NCBI GenBank assembly: GCA_964444665.1
Contig: CAYUIE010000001.1
Coordinates: forward strand, 248,001 to 312,000
Origin: CAYZTY01 sp964444665
GTDB lineage: Bacteria; Planctomycetota; Phycisphaerae; Sedimentisphaerales; CAYZTY01
Reading direction: 5' to 3'
DNA length: 64,000 nucleotides
Below the pieces are notes generated by a model, which saw nothing but the letters and a program-made list of their open reading frames with translations, ran no database searches and was not told the DNA's origin. Below are positions 60,792-64,000 of this stretch, piece by piece (the stretch's first letter is position 1; each line of letters opens with the position of its first letter). A program made the position numbers and the translations under genes.

Positions 60792-61334
60792 TTACGCATT
60801 CTTTTTGAGAAATGAAAAGATTTGTGAAATTTCAGTGATGATTCTATCACGATTTTGAACTGTCAGATTGAATAACCGTACGTCAGGATAATTCTTGACT
60901 TCGCCGATAAGGCCTGAACCTTTCCGTGCAACTGTAGCCAGGATAGACCTGTCGGAAGCAAACAGCTTTCTCACGGCTTCGATAAACTTTCTCGAAAAAC
61001 ACTCCATCTTGCCAATCTCGTCAATCACAAACAATCTGGCATCGGTTCGGTCGGCGTTTAATATCCTGACTACTGATTTTTCGAAACCTGGCACATTCAC
61101 ACCATATTTCCCAACTCGCGGTGGGCCTTTAATCTTAACATCTGCCAGAATGCCTTCACTCCCATCCAGCCTATTCCACATAAAGCCTGTCCGCCGGCCG
61201 TTATTGCGAATCTCTTGTGTATAAAAGCCGACCACATTCTTGCACTTAAGGTTCGTGAGAATTCGCATTATAGCAGTCGTTTTGCCGCAGCCCGGCAGGC
61301 CGGTTACCAGAATTTTAGCGTACTTCAAAGACAT
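60792..61334 (-). CDS. THEP1-like nucleoside-triphosphatase
   Basis: 180 residues. Walker A GLPGCGKT (12-19), RRTGFMWNRLDG and Walker B LFVIDEIGKME are the signature of the NTPase_1/THEP1 family, also written as nucleotide kinase. These enzymes hydrolyse NTPs; the cellular role is poorly known. It is convergent with the aldo/keto reductase gene. Confidence 0.88.
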   Translation of the reverse strand: MSLKYAKILVTGLPGCGKTTAIMRILTNLKCKNVVGFYTQEIRNNGRRTGFMWNRLDGSEGILADVKIKGPPRVGKYGVNVPGFEKSVVRILNADRTDARLFVIDEIGKMECFSRKFIEAVRKLFASDRSILATVARKGSGLIGEVKNYPDVRLFNLTVQNRDRIITEISQIFSFLKKNA

Positions 61335-61655
61335 AGGATTAATATTTCTTTACTGCAAACTGCCGGTATCTGCAACATATAGTTTTAATGAAAATCTGTG
61401 TTTCAAATAATAGGACCGCTCATTCTGCTTCCCGAAAATCATTATCGGACTAATGAAAGCGAAGAACTGTCAAAAACCCACATAACACCTTCAGAAACAC
61501 ACTTTTAGGTAAAAAACCGATTGACATCTCAAATCTATGTGTGTTATAATGGATAAGACTTAATTAGCAAAAAAACATCGTTTTATACTTCTAAGGCCCG
61601 TTGGATGCATGTCAGCGGTGGAGGGAACAGTGTATATGTATATAGGGAGATAAAA
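61335..61655 (+). other. 321-bp intergenic region upstream of the CotH-type gene
   Basis: Mostly AT-rich. It contains the promoter at 61521-61550, then a leader of about 100 nt with GGCCC and a GGTGGAGGGAAC stretch, and the AGGGAG ribosome site before the ATG. No riboswitch class was recognised. Confidence 0.5.
61521..61550 (+). promoter_or_regulatory. consensus sigma70-type promoter
   Basis: TTGACA (61521-61526), an 18-bp spacer, TATAAT (61545-61550). Both hexamers are perfect. It lies about 105 bp upstream of the CotH/lamin-tail gene and reads toward it. Confidence 0.7.
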
Positions 61656-64000
61656 ATGCTTAGTCCTATGAAAACTCTATTGGCTTTCCGTTTGTTTGCT
61701 AACTGTTTATTGCCACCAGTGGCAAAAGCTGTCAGTCGGCCCGGGGTCGGGCAAGGCAAGGCTGAACGAATCGGATTGCTTGTGATGTTTGTATTAGTGG
61801 TATTGTTAGCTGGTTCAGCGTCGGCAACACAGTTTCCAAGGGGTGATCTAACAAGAAATGGAATAGTGAATTTTGAGGATTTCAGTATACTTGCAAAAGA
61901 TTGGCTTGAGCCCGTGCTATGCTATGACTCAAATTGCCCCAACCTCGACAGATTAAACATCGTAAACAGGATAGACCTTGAGATATTCATAAATGATTGG
62001 GGAAAGTCCGGGATTCCGCTGGTCATCAATGAATTTATGGCGATAAACAGCGATACGATAGAGGACCCGGAAGAGGCGGACGAATACCCGGACTGGATTG
62101 AAATCTATAACGCCGGTGACTACTCTATTGATATAGGTGGTATGTACCTGACTGATGACCCGTGCGACCCCGGCGATTGGTGGCAGATTCCCACTGATTC
62201 GAACACAGAGACGACGATTGCTCCCCACGGCCATCTTGTGATTTGGGCAGATAGTGATCCGGAACAAGGTGTCCTGCACACGGACTTTAAACTCAGTGGT
62301 GATGGAGAGGACATTGCCCTGTTTGACTCAAATAGCATTCTGATAGACAGGTACAGTTTTAACCAGCAGTATAGTGATATTTCCTACGGCCGGTTACCTG
62401 ATACAAGCGATAACTGGCGATTTATGGGCGATCCTACACCGGGACTGCAAAATGACGGTGGGTACCTTGGTCTCGTGGAGGAAGTAAAGTTTAGCCATAA
62501 ACGCGGAATTTACACTTCTTCATTCTCGTTGATATTATCTACGGAGACAGACGATGCTACGATACGCTATACGACGGACGGTCGTGAGCCCACTGAGAGC
62601 AGTACTGAATATACCAGTCCTCTCTACATAAGCAGCACAAATTGTATACGCGCCAGGGCGTTCAGGCCCGGATGGCTTGCCTCGCGAAGCAAAACCCATT
62701 CTTATCTATTCGGCTTGACTACGGCCCAGAAGTCATTGCCGATTATTTCCATTGTCGGTGATGAAGAACAATCACTGATCGAACCAAATGGCGTTATGGC
62801 CATCGTAGGGGGTGAGTATAACGGGGGAGTCTGGCAAGCGGTAGATCCCTGTGATTACAACAATCCTATACATCGAGGAATAGAATACGAACGGCCTATA
62901 TCCGTTGAGCTGATTGAACCTTACGACAGCAATGTCGGTTTCCAGGAAAACTGCGGCATCCGCGTCCAGGGCAGCGACTATCATCGGCCGCGGTACAGAC
63001 GCGACAATCCCGACTGGTCACAAAATTGGAATTACAACAAATTCAGTTTCAAATGCTACTTCCGCAGTGATTACGGCGAGAACCGGCTCGAATATCCTAT
63101 GTTTCCGCTTTCCGATATCAGCCGTTGGCGCAGCGTCGTACTACGCGGAGGACACAACGACATGTATAATCCGTTTGTTAAGGACGAGCTGCACAGGCGG
63201 CTGCATAGAGATATGGGTGCCGTGGAAGGCACGGGAATAATAGCCAACCTTATCCTCAACGGCGAATTCAAGATCTTCTATAATCCCTGTGAACGCACCG
63301 ACCAGGAGTTTTTCCAGGAGTGGTATGATAGTGATGAAGAATGGGATGTAATTACACAGTCGGAGGCCCGAGACGGTGACTACGTGGCCTGGAATGCGTT
63401 GAATAGTTTCATTACCGGCAACGATATGTCGAATAATTTGAATTACTATTTAGCCGGCAAGCGTTTCGATATTCAGGCATTTATCGATTACCTGCTTGTT
63501 GAGCTGTACTCGGCCAACTGGGATTGGCCTGGTAATAACTGGACGGTCGCAGCCGAGCGGTCTGATAAGGGAAAATTCAGGTATTTAGTCTGGGATATAG
63601 AAGGCGCGATGCAAGAGGAATACCTGGATGACGTCGGTTTCAACAAGTTTCCATCTTATGGAGGAAATAGTGGTCTTAACGGCGAAAATACACCCATGGC
63701 CAATATATACAGGGCATTGAGGGCGCATGCCGATTTCGACCAGCTATTTTCCGACCGTTTGCACAAACATTTCAATAACGGCGGTGCGATGACGAAAGGC
63801 AATATATTAGCGCGATTTAACGAGCTTAAAGACGAGATGTCGGCCGTTCTCCCCAGTATGTACACCTATATCCCCGTTACGTGGATACCGCAGCGAGAGG
63901 CTATTTTACTGGATGCCTGTGCAGATGAAGATTTATTTCTGCTTGAGGCACCTGCATTTTATATAAATGACGTTAACCAGCACGGCGGTTATATTTCAGT
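61656..64000 (+). CDS. CotH-kinase/lamin-tail surface protein (3' end outside window)
   Basis: About 781 codons are visible; the frame is open at the right edge. After an unusual ~45-residue hydrophilic start comes a hydrophobic signal (LLVMFVLVVLLAGSASA). A dockerin-like stretch GDLTRNGIVNFEDFSILAKDWL follows, then a lamin-tail domain (INEFMAINSDTIEDPEEADEYPDWIEIYN), a chitobiase-C-like segment (IRYTTDGREPTESS) and a CotH-kinase domain (ANWDWPGNNW; YLVWDIEGAM). CotH proteins phosphorylate spore-coat proteins in Bacillus; in secreted planctomycete proteins the role is unknown. Ribosome site AGGGAG fits the ATG. Confidence 0.85.
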   Translation, partial: MLSPMKTLLAFRLFANCLLPPVAKAVSRPGVGQGKAERIGLLVMFVLVVLLAGSASATQFPRGDLTRNGIVNFEDFSILAKDWLEPVLCYDSNCPNLDRLNIVNRIDLEIFINDWGKSGIPLVINEFMAINSDTIEDPEEADEYPDWIEIYNAGDYSIDIGGMYLTDDPCDPGDWWQIPTDSNTETTIAPHGHLVIWADSDPEQGVLHTDFKLSGDGEDIALFDSNSILIDRYSFNQQYSDISYGRLPDTSDNWRFMGDPTPGLQNDGGYLGLVEEVKFSHKRGIYTSSFSLILSTETDDATIRYTTDGREPTESSTEYTSPLYISSTNCIRARAFRPGWLASRSKTHSYLFGLTTAQKSLPIISIVGDEEQSLIEPNGVMAIVGGEYNGGVWQAVDPCDYNNPIHRGIEYERPISVELIEPYDSNVGFQENCGIRVQGSDYHRPRYRRDNPDWSQNWNYNKFSFKCYFRSDYGENRLEYPMFPLSDISRWRSVVLRGGHNDMYNPFVKDELHRRLHRDMGAVEGTGIIANLILNGEFKIFYNPCERTDQEFFQEWYDSDEEWDVITQSEARDGDYVAWNALNSFITGNDMSNNLNYYLAGKRFDIQAFIDYLLVELYSANWDWPGNNWTVAAERSDKGKFRYLVWDIEGAMQEEYLDDVGFNKFPSYGGNSGLNGENTPMANIYRALRAHADFDQLFSDRLHKHFNNGGAMTKGNILARFNELKDEMSAVLPSMYTYIPVTWIPQREAILLDACADEDLFLLEAPAFYINDVNQHGGYIS

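Overview
The window reads as a chromosomal segment of a Planctomycetota bacterium, most likely class Phycisphaerae (Sedimentisphaerales-like). This is an inference from the mix of dockerin-like GDxNxDxxVNxxDF motifs on secreted proteins, a PEP-CTERM protein with an EpsI-type exosortase partner, a type II secretion operon, LPS/Kdo genes, and large CotH/lamin-tail and beta-helix surface proteins. No phage, transposase, CRISPR array, rRNA or tRNA was recognised.

Region 1 (1-4311, minus strand) is an envelope polysaccharide block: a truncated methyltransferase, a Wzx-like flippase, a NodB-type deacetylase and an EpsI-like exosortase-associated protein. Region 2 (4878-21664, plus strand) starts with a giant secreted beta-helix/FN3/LamG/propeller protein ending in a GGGGGC-hydrophobic-basic tail. 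A CPBP glutamic intramembrane protease follows 25 bp later, then a type II secretion operon gspC-D-E-F-G-I-J-K-L-M. This looks like a complete surface-protein export and processing unit and is the best candidate here for a poorly described system.

Region 3 (21843-27411) holds an aminotransferase, a GT-C-like membrane protein, a GT2 glycosyltransferase and alanine racemase. Region 4 (27431-30131, minus) has three secreted proteins, two of them paralogues that differ in their C-terminal module (PEP-CTERM versus dockerin-like). Region 5 (30586-35082) has two unusual fusions: gamma-glutamylcyclotransferase with a putative amidoligase, and a WaaP-like kinase with a GT9 glycosyltransferase, with a NUDIX gene between them. 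Region 6 (35141-44682) holds a divergent IleRS, a glycoside hydrolase-like protein, a ZIP transporter, kdsB and pyrG (CTP supply for CMP-Kdo), a coiled-coil lipoprotein and several tiny ORFs.

Region 7 (45029-54320) holds a 27-residue lysine-rich peptide, nadD, a HEAT-repeat protein, a NYN protein, an MNT/HEPN pair, a secreted protein of unknown function and an M16 double-module lipoprotein. Region 8 (54531-60774) is a Tat and redox island: tatC and tatA beside a DUF6599 protein, a Tat-signal DUF362 protein, a membrane polyferredoxin with an internal twin-arginine motif, and a Tat-signal aldo/keto reductase with a C-terminal cysteine cluster. The window closes with a THEP1-like NTPase and a truncated CotH/lamin-tail surface protein behind a consensus sigma70-type promoter.

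Two genes, gspE and kdsB, carry short in-frame arrays of 7-bp repeats with the same A-A-B-B layout. All functions are inferred by reading the sequence; no database search was run.
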